Source of the DNA: a virus
Length of the DNA stretch: 21,103 nucleotides
IMG/VR virus record: IMGVR_UViG_3300044846_000918
Span: 1-21,103 of that record
Strand: one strand, 5' to 3'
This document shows positions 7,233 to 13,896 of the stretch, piece by piece. How positions within the stretch are numbered: position 1 is the first letter of the stretch; the number at the start of each line of letters is the position of its first letter. The notes beneath the pieces are model-generated. The model was not told where the DNA came from. It did no database searches and was given only the letters and a program-made list of their open reading frames with translations. Position numbers and translations under genes: made by a program.

Positions 7233-7698
7233 AGGTGACTCAGTAGTTATTCTTACCAAGGGTCAAGCTGATACTATCAATGATATCTTTGAAAGCCAAA
7301 AGAAAAAAATTGCTGACTCTAAGGTTGAACTAAGAACTAAAGACTCTATTATAAGATATAAAGATTCTATGCTCAGATACAATTCAGGGTATTATTCAGC
7401 ATATAAAATGCTAAGAGAAGAATACACAGATATGTTGATTCTTAATGAGCATACAGAAGAATGGATAGTAGCTAGAGCAAAAGAAGGAGCATGGTTATAT
7501 TATTCATATGACAGCAACTGGATTGAAGCAGTAGACCTATCAGTATATGTAGTAAGAAAGAATGATCAAACCGGGGACATATTCTTCTATAGAGCAGAAA
7601 CATGTCCTCCAGAAGATAAAAAGAAAAATGACTATCCTAGAAGAGGATGGGAAAAAGAGGTAATATTACCCAACAGACCAAAAATAAATAAGTTATGA
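7147..7698 (+). CDS. Secreted spanin-partner-like protein overlapping i-spanin candidate
   Basis: 183 residues. It starts inside the preceding gene in the +1 frame, overlapping it by 86 bases. The first 19-20 residues (MKKILFASSLLVSSLSSSQS) form a signal peptide of Bacteroidetes type, with likely cleavage near SSS|Q. No Cys follows the hydrophobic core, so this is not an obvious lipoprotein as a canonical o-spanin would be. The mature protein opens with IEGDSVVILTKGQADTIN, then has a charged coiled coil (about 48-95, KVELRTKDSIIRYKDSMLR) and a globular Trp/Tyr-rich C-terminal half (about 105-183). No later in-frame ATG lies near the end of the upstream gene, which supports this overlapping start. 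The role as periplasmic or outer-membrane spanin partner is inferred. It overlaps the next gene by four bases. Confidence 0.65.
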   Translation: MKKILFASSLLVSSLSSSQSRYPLQTVIEGDSVVILTKGQADTINDIFESQKKKIADSKVELRTKDSIIRYKDSMLRYNSGYYSAYKMLREEYTDMLILNEHTEEWIVARAKEGAWLYYSYDSNWIEAVDLSVYVVRKNDQTGDIFFYRAETCPPEDKKKNDYPRRGWEKEVILPNRPKINKL

Positions 7699-7970
7699 AA
7701 AAGTTTTTTAGAGAGTTAATCTCAGACGATAATAACATTAATGAGCAAGCCTTTGTAGGGGTTGTATCATTTTTTGCAATGGTATTTGTATTACTTACAG
7801 ATGTAATTACAGGAATCATTGGCAATGAACTAATCATTAAAGAATTTATCTTTGATGGTTTTATGCTCCTTACCTTAGGTGCATTTGGTATCACAACTGC
7901 TGGACGCATTATGAGCTTAAAGAACAAAGCAAAGAAACAAGAAGAGACTTCAGAAGAAGTAGTAGATTAA
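7695..7970 (+). CDS. Two-TM holin-like protein
   Basis: 91 residues with two hydrophobic segments, about 20-42 (FVGVVSFFAMVFVLLTDVITGIIG) and about 52-70 (FIFDGFMLLTLGAFGITTAG). They are separated by a short acidic loop. The N-terminal tail is charged (MKKFFRELISDDNNINEQ) and the C-terminal tail is charged and acidic (LKNKAKKQEETSEEVVD). Two TM helices with charged tails, directly upstream of an endolysin, fit a class II-type holin. I recall the ELISDDN...FVG...VTGIIG pattern from small membrane proteins next to endolysins in Bacteroidetes phages. It is translationally coupled to the upstream gene (ATGA). The endolysin starts 18 bases downstream. Confidence 0.7.
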   Translation: MKKFFRELISDDNNINEQAFVGVVSFFAMVFVLLTDVITGIIGNELIIKEFIFDGFMLLTLGAFGITTAGRIMSLKNKAKKQEETSEEVVD

Positions 7971-7988
7971 TCATATAAAATAAACAAA

Positions 7989-8450
7989 ATGCAACTAAGT
8001 AAAAATTTATCACTAGCAGAAGTAATGAGATCAGAAACTGCTAAAAGAAAAGGGGTAAGCAACATGCCTACAGAGGCACATATTGAGAACTTCAAATTAT
8101 TAGCTGAGAAGGTGTTTCAACCAATCCGTGAACACTTTGCTGTTCCAATTCATATTAGTTCAGGATACCGCTCCGCAGCCCTTAATAAAGCTATTGGTGG
8201 ATCAGCTACATCACAACATTGTTCTGGTGAGGCAATTGATATTGACATGGATGGCACATCAGTAACTAATGCTGCAATCTTTAACTACATTAAAGATAAC
8301 TTAGAATTTGACCAACTTATCTGGGAGTTTGGAACAGACGCTAATCCTGATTGGGTACACGTATCTTATGAATCTACAGGTAAGCAACGTAAGCAGATTC
8401 TTAAGGCTGTTAAAAAAGGCGGAGCTACCTCTTATGTTCCATACAAATAA
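7989..8450 (+). CDS. Endolysin, peptidase M15 family (D-Ala-D-Ala carboxypeptidase-like)
   Basis: 153 residues, a single-domain zinc peptidase that cleaves peptidoglycan peptide stems at the end of infection. The M15 signatures are complete: SSGYRSAALNKAIGG (about 57-71), SQHCSGEAIDIDMDG (75-89) with expected zinc ligands His77 and Asp84, and a C-terminal IWEF...DWVHVSYE (111-128) with catalytic Glu113 and third ligand His124. There is no signal peptide, so export through the adjacent holin is expected. The length is normal for compact M15A phage endolysins without a wall-binding domain, which suits a Gram-negative host. It stands at the end of the lysis cassette. Confidence 0.9.
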   Translation: MQLSKNLSLAEVMRSETAKRKGVSNMPTEAHIENFKLLAEKVFQPIREHFAVPIHISSGYRSAALNKAIGGSATSQHCSGEAIDIDMDGTSVTNAAIFNYIKDNLEFDQLIWEFGTDANPDWVHVSYESTGKQRKQILKAVKKGGATSYVPYK

Positions 8451-8456
8451 TGACGT

Positions 8457-8615
8457 ATGAAAGTTAGAAATGGTTGGAATAGTTATTCTAAACAATGGGA
8501 TAAACTAGCAATTAAAGTTAGATTCTCTTTTATTGATATCTTATCTATTGAGGTAGATGTATCTAGAGACTTCTACTTACTTACAATATTAAACTTCACA
8601 ATTAAAAATAGGTAA
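8457..8615 (+). CDS. 52-residue small phage protein
   Basis: A short frame begins with ATG at 8457, six bases after the endolysin stop, and ends with TAA at 8613-8615, two bases before the next ATG. The product starts MKVRNGWNSYSKQWDKLAIK and continues as alternating hydrophobic/polar residues (VRFSFIDILSIEVDVS) suggestive of beta strands. It has no Cys and no signal peptide. The tight fit between neighbours and the TAATCATG junction support a real gene. I have the impression of similar small proteins in Bacteroidetes phage genomes but cannot assign a function. Confidence 0.6.
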   Translation: MKVRNGWNSYSKQWDKLAIKVRFSFIDILSIEVDVSRDFYLLTILNFTIKNR

Positions 8616-8617
8616 TC

Positions 8618-8938
8618 ATGATACATAGTAAAAATCAAATGATCCGTTCTATGAAAAGCTATGAAGTAGGTGGTGCTTCAGATGATTCTTGTATGGAAGA
8701 ATATATTGCTGCTGATGGTAAAAAGAGAAGAAGAAAAAAAAGTGGTTGCGGTAAAGTAACCAAATATGGCAAACGTAGTATTCCTGAGGGAGTTAAAAAA
8801 GTAGCAAAAGGTATAGGAACTGCAGCATTAGGTGTAGGAGCTTATGTTAAAAGAGAAGCTATCAAAGCTTTTGCAAAAGATAAATTAGGTATACAAAAGA
8901 AAGGTGGGATTGTAAAAAGAACTACCAAGAAAAAGTAA
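8618..8938 (+). CDS. Small very basic protein, possible virion or nucleic-acid-binding component
   Basis: 106 residues with a strong positive charge. Residues 1-25 contain SMKSYEVGGASDDSCMEEY. Residues 34-55 form a Lys/Arg cluster with GKKRRRKKSGCGK and two Cys in the N-terminal half. Residues 58-80 are a Gly/Ala-rich amphipathic or weakly hydrophobic helix (AKGIGTAALGVGAYVKREA), and the tail is KRTTKKK. It could be a packaged DNA-binding or ejected virion protein, since such basic Gly/Ala-rich peptides are frequent among minor virion proteins. No recognised domain proves this. It is the last gene of its transcription unit, followed 18 bases later by an intrinsic terminator. Confidence 0.6.
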   Translation: MIHSKNQMIRSMKSYEVGGASDDSCMEEYIAADGKKRRRKKSGCGKVTKYGKRSIPEGVKKVAKGIGTAALGVGAYVKREAIKAFAKDKLGIQKKGGIVKRTTKKK

Positions 8939-8956
8939 TCATACTTAAACTACTAT

Positions 8957-8988
8957 AATCCAGGTACTTTCTGTACCTGGATTTTTTA
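8957..8988 (+). terminator. Intrinsic terminator after the lysis/basic-protein genes
   Basis: A perfect 11-bp stem aatccaggtac (8957-8967) pairs with gtacctggatt (8973-8983) around a TTTCT loop. The descending arm ends in a run of six T (8982-8987). It lies 18 bases after the stop of the basic-protein gene and about 30 bases before a promoter motif, so it separates two transcription units. Confidence 0.9.
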
Positions 8989-9018
8989 TTTAAACAATAT
9001 ACATTTAAACTTATTTTG

Positions 9019-9026
9019 TATATTTG
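9019..9026 (+). promoter_or_regulatory. Bacteroidetes-type promoter -7 box (TATATTTG)
   Basis: TATATTTG matches the TAnnTTTG -7 consensus known for the primary sigma factor of Bacteroidetes. It ends 24 bases before the ATG at 9051, which leaves room for a short A/T-rich leader. No convincing TTG at -33 is present upstream. Its location directly after a terminator supports a start of transcription for the nuclease-terminase-portal unit. Confidence 0.6.
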
Positions 9027-9050
9027 TTGTAAACCAATTATTTAAATATC

Positions 9051-9332
9051 ATGGAAAACCAACAAGAAAGAGAAATGACAGCTGATGAATTAGCTGCTCA
9101 AAAAGAACAAATGCTTCAGTTTTATACTGAATCTCTACCTTACTTAGAAGCGCAACTTAAGTATGAGCAAACTCTATTAGCAATTGATGAAGCTAGATTT
9201 AAAAGAACTAATATTCAAATGCAGTATGCGATGATGATGCAAGCACAGCAAGAAGCTGAACAAGAAAGTGAAGAAGAAGCATCACAAGAAACAACTCAAG
9301 CACAACCAAAAAGAAAATTGAAGAAAGAATAA
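9051..9332 (+). CDS. Small acidic coiled-coil protein
   Basis: 93 residues, mostly helical. A Glu/Gln/Ala-rich N-terminus (QEREMTADELAAQKEQ) is followed by a likely coiled coil around AQLKYEQTLLAIDEARFKRTN (about 34-55), a Met/Gln patch (MQYAMMMQAQQEAEQ) and an acidic then basic tail (PKRKLKKE). It is the first gene after the terminator and promoter, in an A/T-rich leader without a Shine-Dalgarno sequence. I see no enzyme or TM motif. Small genes with this composition occur upstream of the terminase block in crAss-like phages without assigned function, so a packaging or assembly cofactor is only a guess. The next gene starts one base downstream. Confidence 0.55.
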   Translation: MENQQEREMTADELAAQKEQMLQFYTESLPYLEAQLKYEQTLLAIDEARFKRTNIQMQYAMMMQAQQEAEQESEEEASQETTQAQPKRKLKKE

Positions 9333-9333
9333 A

Positions 9334-9702
9334 ATGGCTTTAGTAAATCAAGTTCAGAAAAGGGTAAAAATGCCCAAGTGGAATGTGGTAAAATTTCAGA
9401 TTCTTACCCACTGCTATATTAATAATATTACTGTTAGTGACTCTGATCTTAACTGCTTGACTTTACTTAGTTTTAATCAACCTATTGAATTAACTCATTT
9501 TTGTTATGATGCCTCTGCTGAAGAGGAATGGATTTTTAAATCTCCTCAGACTGTAAGAAACTCAATCAATAAAGCTGAAAAAATTGGATTAGTTGTTAAA
9601 AGTAAAAAGATGATTTCTTTAAATCCAGATTTAAAAATTCAAAGTGAAGGTACTATACTACTGGATTATAAATTTTTAAGTGATGGTTCCCAAGAAAGCT
9701 AA
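9334..9702 (+). CDS. Conserved phage protein, possible winged-helix fold
   Basis: 122 residues. The pattern WNVVKFQILTHCYINNITVSD (helix pair), then FKSPQTVRNSINKAEKIGLV (about 68-87) followed by KSKKMISLNPDLKIQSEGTILLDYKFL, looks like a helix-turn-helix recognition segment followed by beta strands. This is the shape of a winged-helix DNA-binding protein. The SPQTVRN motif and the GTILLDYKFL strand recall small proteins upstream of IHF-like genes in Bacteroidetes phages. DNA binding is inferred from this shape only; an alternative is a structural scaffold protein. Its 3' end overlaps the next gene by 20 bases in a different frame. Confidence 0.5.
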   Translation: MALVNQVQKRVKMPKWNVVKFQILTHCYINNITVSDSDLNCLTLLSFNQPIELTHFCYDASAEEEWIFKSPQTVRNSINKAEKIGLVVKSKKMISLNPDLKIQSEGTILLDYKFLSDGSQES

Positions 9703-10087
9703 AGAGTTATATAAACAATTAGCAGAAGAAAATAATCTATCTGAAACAATGATCCAAAACATTGTTGAATTTTATTACTCTACTGTAAAATCCAATATGG
9801 TAAATTTAATGCACCCAAGACTAGACATATTAGGATTGGGTCATTTTATTGTAAAAACCACTACTGTAGATAAGGGTATTGTTAAAACAGAAAGGCAAAT
9901 TGCAGCACAAGATGAGAGTACCTTTAAAGGATATCATTATAAAAAAGTTCTTGAAGAAAAGTTAGTCAACTTAAAAAGAATAGAACAAAGACTACTTGAA
10001 AATAAAGAGCTAAAAAGAAAATTTAAAGAAAAGAAAAATGAAGGCAGCGCTAAAAGCAATATGGGAGAACAAGAAAGCAATTCTTGA
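9683..10087 (+). CDS. HU/IHF-like DNA-binding protein
   Basis: 134 residues from the ATG at 9683; a GTG at 9680 directly before it is a less likely start. Two N-terminal helices (about 5-40) are followed by HPRLDILGLGHFIVKTTTVDKG (about 44-65), the strand-turn-strand of HU/IHF folds where a GLG(T/H)F motif is typical. An arm-like segment (GIVKTERQIAAQDESTFKGYHY) and a long basic helical tail rich in Lys/Glu (about 90-134) come next. An IHF-like protein is a known feature of crAss-like phages near the packaging genes. The likely role is DNA bending or condensation. The C-terminal extension beyond the fold is longer than in bacterial HU/IHF (about 90-100 aa). The last 50 bases overlap the next gene. 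Confidence 0.65.
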   Translation: MVPKKAKELYKQLAEENNLSETMIQNIVEFYYSTVKSNMVNLMHPRLDILGLGHFIVKTTTVDKGIVKTERQIAAQDESTFKGYHYKKVLEEKLVNLKRIEQRLLENKELKRKFKEKKNEGSAKSNMGEQESNS

Positions 10088-10331
10088 AGGCATTAAGAAC
10101 TCAGTAGTAAGAGATGAGTTTGTAGAAGATGTTGCAAGAATGAGATATGATGTCTGTGATGAATGTCCAAGCAAGGGTAAAAAGTGCGCAGTAAAAGGTA
10201 CAGGACCTTGTTGTAATGAATGCGGATGTTCATTAGCTTTTAAGACTAGATCTCTTTCATCAGAATGTCCTCTTGGTAAATGGCAAGCAATTGCTACAGA
10301 AGAAGAAGAAGATAAATTAGAACAATTATGA
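10038..10331 (+). CDS. Cys-rich, probable zinc-binding protein
   Basis: 97 residues with eight Cys: 40, 43, 50, 58, 59, 62, 64 and 77. They are arranged as CDEC...C...CCNECGC...C with KTRSLSSECPLGKW at the end of the cluster. Such CxxC pairs form a zinc-ribbon-like or double-knuckle unit. The N-terminal 35 residues are a charged helix (AIWENKKAILEGIKNSVV), and the C-terminus is acidic. The pattern is familiar from small phage proteins next to packaging genes but has no known function. The start at 10038 lies 50 bases inside the IHF-like gene. An alternative in-frame ATG at 10140 would keep the whole Cys cluster and remove the overlap. The stop overlaps the nuclease start (ATGA). Confidence 0.6.
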   Translation: MKAALKAIWENKKAILEGIKNSVVRDEFVEDVARMRYDVCDECPSKGKKCAVKGTGPCCNECGCSLAFKTRSLSSECPLGKWQAIATEEEEDKLEQL

Positions 10332-11164
10332 GCATAGTATTTAATGCAGATGATCATAGCTACAAAAGTGTAGATCCTAATGATGAAATTAAGTGGGTTA
10401 GTGTGACTACCCTATTGTCTAGTCTTAAGAAACCTTTTGATGCTAAGAAAGTAGCGGAAAGAGTAAGTAAGAATAAGAAGTCTAAGTGGTATGGTATTGA
10501 TCCTAAAACCATTGTTCAGATATGGGATAATGAAGCTAACAGAGCTACAACTCTTGGTACATTCTACCATAACCAAAGAGAAACTGACTTATGTTCTTTA
10601 GCATCTATTGAAAGAGAAGGTGTGAACGTTCCTGTTTTTAAACCCTTTGAACAACCAAATGGTTTAAAGATTGCTCCTTCACAAAAGCTTGATCCAGGCG
10701 TGTATCCAGAACATATGGTCTATCTTAAGTCAGCAGGCTTATGTGGCCAATCAGATTTAGTTGAAGTAGTCAATGGTAGAGTTAATATCATTGACTACAA
10801 GACTAATAAGGAGATTAAAACAGAATCATTTAAGAACTGGGAAGGAATGTCTGAAAAGATGTTACCACCAGTAGATCATTTAGATGACTGTAACTTTAAT
10901 CATTATGCTTTACAGTTAAGTGTATATATGTATATTATCTTAAAGCATAATCCTAAACTTCAACCAGGAAAAATATTTATTCATCATATTACATTTGAAA
11001 CAGCTGGTGAAGATCAATACGGATATCCTATTGCTAAATTAGATGATAATGGAGAACCAATAGTATTAGAAGTAATACCAATGCAGGTTCCTTATCTTTA
11101 TGATGAGGTTATCTCTGTTATTAATTATCTCAAGGATAATCCTTACATTATTAAAAAGAAATAA
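10328..11164 (+). CDS. PD-(D/E)XK family nuclease (RecB/Cas4-like)
   Basis: 278 residues. The conserved elements of a PD-(D/E)XK exonuclease-type core appear in order: GTFYH with His81 (77-81), PEHMVYL with Glu128 (127-133), GLCGQSDLVEV with Asp143 (137-147), NIIDYKTNK with catalytic Asp156 and Lys158 (153-161), and the QLSVYMYIL helix with Gln196 and Tyr200 that typifies RecB-like and Cas4-like members. No Cys cluster for an Fe-S centre is visible, unlike Cas4. Its position three genes upstream of the terminase suggests trimming or processing of replicated DNA, or host DNA degradation. The start overlaps the upstream stop by four bases. The length is typical for stand-alone phage members. 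Confidence 0.8.
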   Translation: MSIVFNADDHSYKSVDPNDEIKWVSVTTLLSSLKKPFDAKKVAERVSKNKKSKWYGIDPKTIVQIWDNEANRATTLGTFYHNQRETDLCSLASIEREGVNVPVFKPFEQPNGLKIAPSQKLDPGVYPEHMVYLKSAGLCGQSDLVEVVNGRVNIIDYKTNKEIKTESFKNWEGMSEKMLPPVDHLDDCNFNHYALQLSVYMYIILKHNPKLQPGKIFIHHITFETAGEDQYGYPIAKLDDNGEPIVLEVIPMQVPYLYDEVISVINYLKDNPYIIKKK

Positions 11165-11165
11165 T

Positions 11166-11681
11166 ATGATTGTAAGATTGTTTGATGTTCAGAATGGTAA
11201 AGTAATTCCTACAGAACATTGCTATACACTAAAGGCGCTTAAAGATGTAATGGATAACTATCCGGATGATTATCTTAAAATATATCTTTACTTATTTTAT
11301 ATGACATGTCCTAATCCAGATATGAATCCTTTCTTTCATACTCCAGAAGTAGACAAAGAACATATTATCTTAAAAGAAATACAAGCAGAGTTTTCTACAG
11401 AAGATGATGATATACATACTGCTTTACTATTCTGCCAAAGAATGTATGAAACGCCTACATCTAGAGCATATAAAGGAATGGCATCTATGTTAGATAGATT
11501 AGCCAGATATATGGAGACTACACAGATTACTGCAGGTAGAGATGGAAACATTAATTCACTAGTAGCTGCAGCTAAGAACTTTGATCAGATTAGAGCATCA
11601 TTTAAAGGGGTCTACAAAGATCTTCAGGATGAACAATCAAGCAAAGTAAGAGGTGGAATTGGAATGGCATATGACCAATAA
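11166..11681 (+). CDS. Conserved protein directly upstream of TerL, candidate small terminase subunit
   Basis: 171 residues from the ATG at 11166, which follows the nuclease stop by one base. An in-frame ATG at 11100 would overlap the nuclease by 65 bases and is less likely. The N-terminal half is mixed alpha/beta (MIVRLFDVQNGKVIP..., YLKIYLYLFYMTCP). The C-terminal half is helical, with a conserved-looking run RAYKGMASMLDRLARYM, GRDGNINSL, FDQIRASFKGVYKDL and a tail KVRGGIGMAYDQ. Its position two bases before TerL and its size suit a small terminase subunit, which in many phages is too divergent to recognise. This remains a positional inference; no helix-turn-helix is evident by eye. Confidence 0.6.
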   Translation: MIVRLFDVQNGKVIPTEHCYTLKALKDVMDNYPDDYLKIYLYLFYMTCPNPDMNPFFHTPEVDKEHIILKEIQAEFSTEDDDIHTALLFCQRMYETPTSRAYKGMASMLDRLARYMETTQITAGRDGNINSLVAAAKNFDQIRASFKGVYKDLQDEQSSKVRGGIGMAYDQ

Positions 11682-11683
11682 CT

Positions 11684-13891
11684 ATGAGTGAAATTTATCA
11701 AGACATACCAACCTATGACAATGGAACATGGACAACAACTAGTTTTGACTCCAGACAGGACTTCAGCAACTTCATATTGGGAGTTTTCAAAGAACCTGGT
11801 AAGTACGGCTTCAACGACACTACTAATCAGGTATTTATTTCTGAGTCAAGAAAGTTTAGAGATAACGGAGTATATTGCACAGCCCCCTTCAAGTCTAAGG
11901 ACTTTATAAATTATTGGGATGACCAAAAGACAAAATGCCGTAAAGGTGTAATTGTAAAGGATAAAGACAACACATGGTTTCTTGCAAGAGAATACTATAT
12001 GTGGTTAAACTTTCTCCCAATCTTTAACAAAGAGATCCAGAAGTTTGGTTTTGCTGATATCAGGGATGCACAGTATCATATGGCATTATATGAGTTTCTT
12101 GCAGAACTAAACTACAAACATGTAGCTATTCTAAAGAAACGTCAGATTGCATCTTCTTATTATCATATGGGTAAGCTCATTAACCAGCAATGGTTTGAAG
12201 CTGGGGTTACTCTAAAAATAGGCGCCAGTCTCAAGGATTATATCAATGAGAAAGGATCTTGGAAGTTCTTACAGGAATATGCAGCCTTCTTAAATGAGCA
12301 TACAGCATGGTATAGACCTATGTCTCCAGACAAGGTAATGATGTGGCAACAGAAGATTGAGGTAAGAAAAGGAGATAGAAAAACTGAAGTTGGTCTCAAG
12401 GGTACTATACAAGGTATGTCATTTGAGAAAGATCCAACAAATGGTGTAGGGGGTCCGGTAAAATACTTCTTTCATGAGGAAGCTGGTATTGCTCCTAAGA
12501 TGGATCAGACATATGAGTACATGCGCCCAGCCATGCGCTCAGGTATGGTTACTACAGGTATGTTCATTGCAGCAGGATCTGTGGGTGACTTGTCTCAATG
12601 TGAGCCATTAAGAAAGATGATTACTAAGCCTCATGATAATGATATCTATGAGGTAGAAACAGATCTTATAGATAATAAAGGAACTGTAGGTACCTCAGGT
12701 TTGTTTATTCCTGAACAATGGTCAATGCCACCTTATGTAGATGAGTATGGTAATTCACTTGTAGAAGAAGCATTAAAAGCTTTAGATGATCAGTTTGCAA
12801 CCTGGAAAAAAGAACTTGATCCAGAAACATACCAGTTAAGGATTTCTCAGCACCCTAGAAACATTCAGGAAGCTTTTGCACATAGATCAGTATCTAAGTT
12901 TCCAACTCACTTAGTTGCAGCACAGCAAAGAAGAATAGAAGAGAAAGAATATCCTTATGAATTCTTAGATATTTATACAGATGAAAACGGTAAAGCTGTT
13001 GTTAAATCAACAGATAAACAACCTATTAAAGAGTTTCCTGTAAGTAAGAAAACAGAGGATAAAACTGGAGTATTAGTTGTATGGGAAAGACCTATTAAGG
13101 ATCCAACATTTGGACAGTACTATGCTTCTATTGACCCCGTGTCAGAAGGTAAAACAACAACATCAGAATCACTCTGTTCTATTTATATTATGAAAGCTCC
13201 TGTAGAAGTTACTAAAGTAACAGCAGGAGAAACAGAAACATATATAGAACCAGATAAGATTGTAGCTGCTTGGTGTGGTAGGTTTGATGATATTAATAAA
13301 ACTCACCAGAGACTAGAGTTAATCATAGAATGGTATAATGCTTGGACAGTAATTGAGAATAACATCTCATTATTTATCCAGTATATGATATCAAGAAAGA
13401 AACAAAGGTATCTAGTACCTAAGAGTCAGATCTTGTTTTTAAAAGACTTAGGTGCAAATGCTAACGTATTCCAGGAGTATGGATGGAAAAACACCGGTAC
13501 ATTATTTAAGGCTCACTTATTAAGTTATGCTATTGAATACTGTAAAGAAGAATTAGATGTAGAAACCAAAACAGATGGTACCATTGTAAGAACTAAATAT
13601 GGCATAGAACGTATTCCGGATCCCATGTTACTTAAAGAAATGCAAGAGTATGCAGATGGAGTCAACGTGGATAGACTTGTATCCTTTGCAGCAATGGTTG
13701 CATTTATGAGAATTCAGCAAGCTAATAGAGGTTATTCTAAGAGAGTTATCATGGACGACGCTTCCAAAAACTTGCAAAAGTCAGATAATTTGTTTAAATT
13801 AAATAGGACCCCTTTCCGCCATGTTGGAAGTGGGTCTAGAGTTATTAACGGCCAAGTTTTTAAAAGATCAGCTTTTAGAAACCTTAAATAA
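11684..13891 (+). CDS. terL: Terminase large subunit
   Basis: 735 residues: an ATPase motor followed by an RNase H-like nuclease, which packages DNA through the portal and cuts the concatemer. The Walker A region (about 148-165, ILKKRQIASSYYHMGKL) is degenerate but in the right place, followed by the Walker B strand VKYFFHEEAG (259-268) with catalytic Glu265/266. A motif III-like TTGMFIAAGSVGD (290-302) comes next. The nuclease domain shows YYASIDPVSEG with Asp484, VIENN with Glu558, and NVDRLVSFAA with Asp663, matching the usual three acidic metal ligands. The unconventional Walker A and the length agree with crAss-like TerL. It is followed after five bases by the portal gene. Confidence 0.88.
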   Translation: MSEIYQDIPTYDNGTWTTTSFDSRQDFSNFILGVFKEPGKYGFNDTTNQVFISESRKFRDNGVYCTAPFKSKDFINYWDDQKTKCRKGVIVKDKDNTWFLAREYYMWLNFLPIFNKEIQKFGFADIRDAQYHMALYEFLAELNYKHVAILKKRQIASSYYHMGKLINQQWFEAGVTLKIGASLKDYINEKGSWKFLQEYAAFLNEHTAWYRPMSPDKVMMWQQKIEVRKGDRKTEVGLKGTIQGMSFEKDPTNGVGGPVKYFFHEEAGIAPKMDQTYEYMRPAMRSGMVTTGMFIAAGSVGDLSQCEPLRKMITKPHDNDIYEVETDLIDNKGTVGTSGLFIPEQWSMPPYVDEYGNSLVEEALKALDDQFATWKKELDPETYQLRISQHPRNIQEAFAHRSVSKFPTHLVAAQQRRIEEKEYPYEFLDIYTDENGKAVVKSTDKQPIKEFPVSKKTEDKTGVLVVWERPIKDPTFGQYYASIDPVSEGKTTTSESLCSIYIMKAPVEVTKVTAGETETYIEPDKIVAAWCGRFDDINKTHQRLELIIEWYNAWTVIENNISLFIQYMISRKKQRYLVPKSQILFLKDLGANANVFQEYGWKNTGTLFKAHLLSYAIEYCKEELDVETKTDGTIVRTKYGIERIPDPMLLKEMQEYADGVNVDRLVSFAAMVAFMRIQQANRGYSKRVIMDDASKNLQKSDNLFKLNRTPFRHVGSGSRVINGQVFKRSAFRNLK

Positions 13892-13896
13892 ACAAT

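Noticed and set aside
10010-10357. Antisense 115-aa frame opposite the Cys-rich gene
   Set aside because: It spans three real + strand genes and has Ser/Phe runs typical of reversed Lys/Glu codons. No promoter or leader is seen.
11100-11165. N-terminal extension of the candidate TerS to an ATG at 11100
   Set aside because: It would overlap the nuclease by 65 bases and adds a hydrophobic, low-information segment. The ATG at 11166 fits the one-base gap pattern of the operon.
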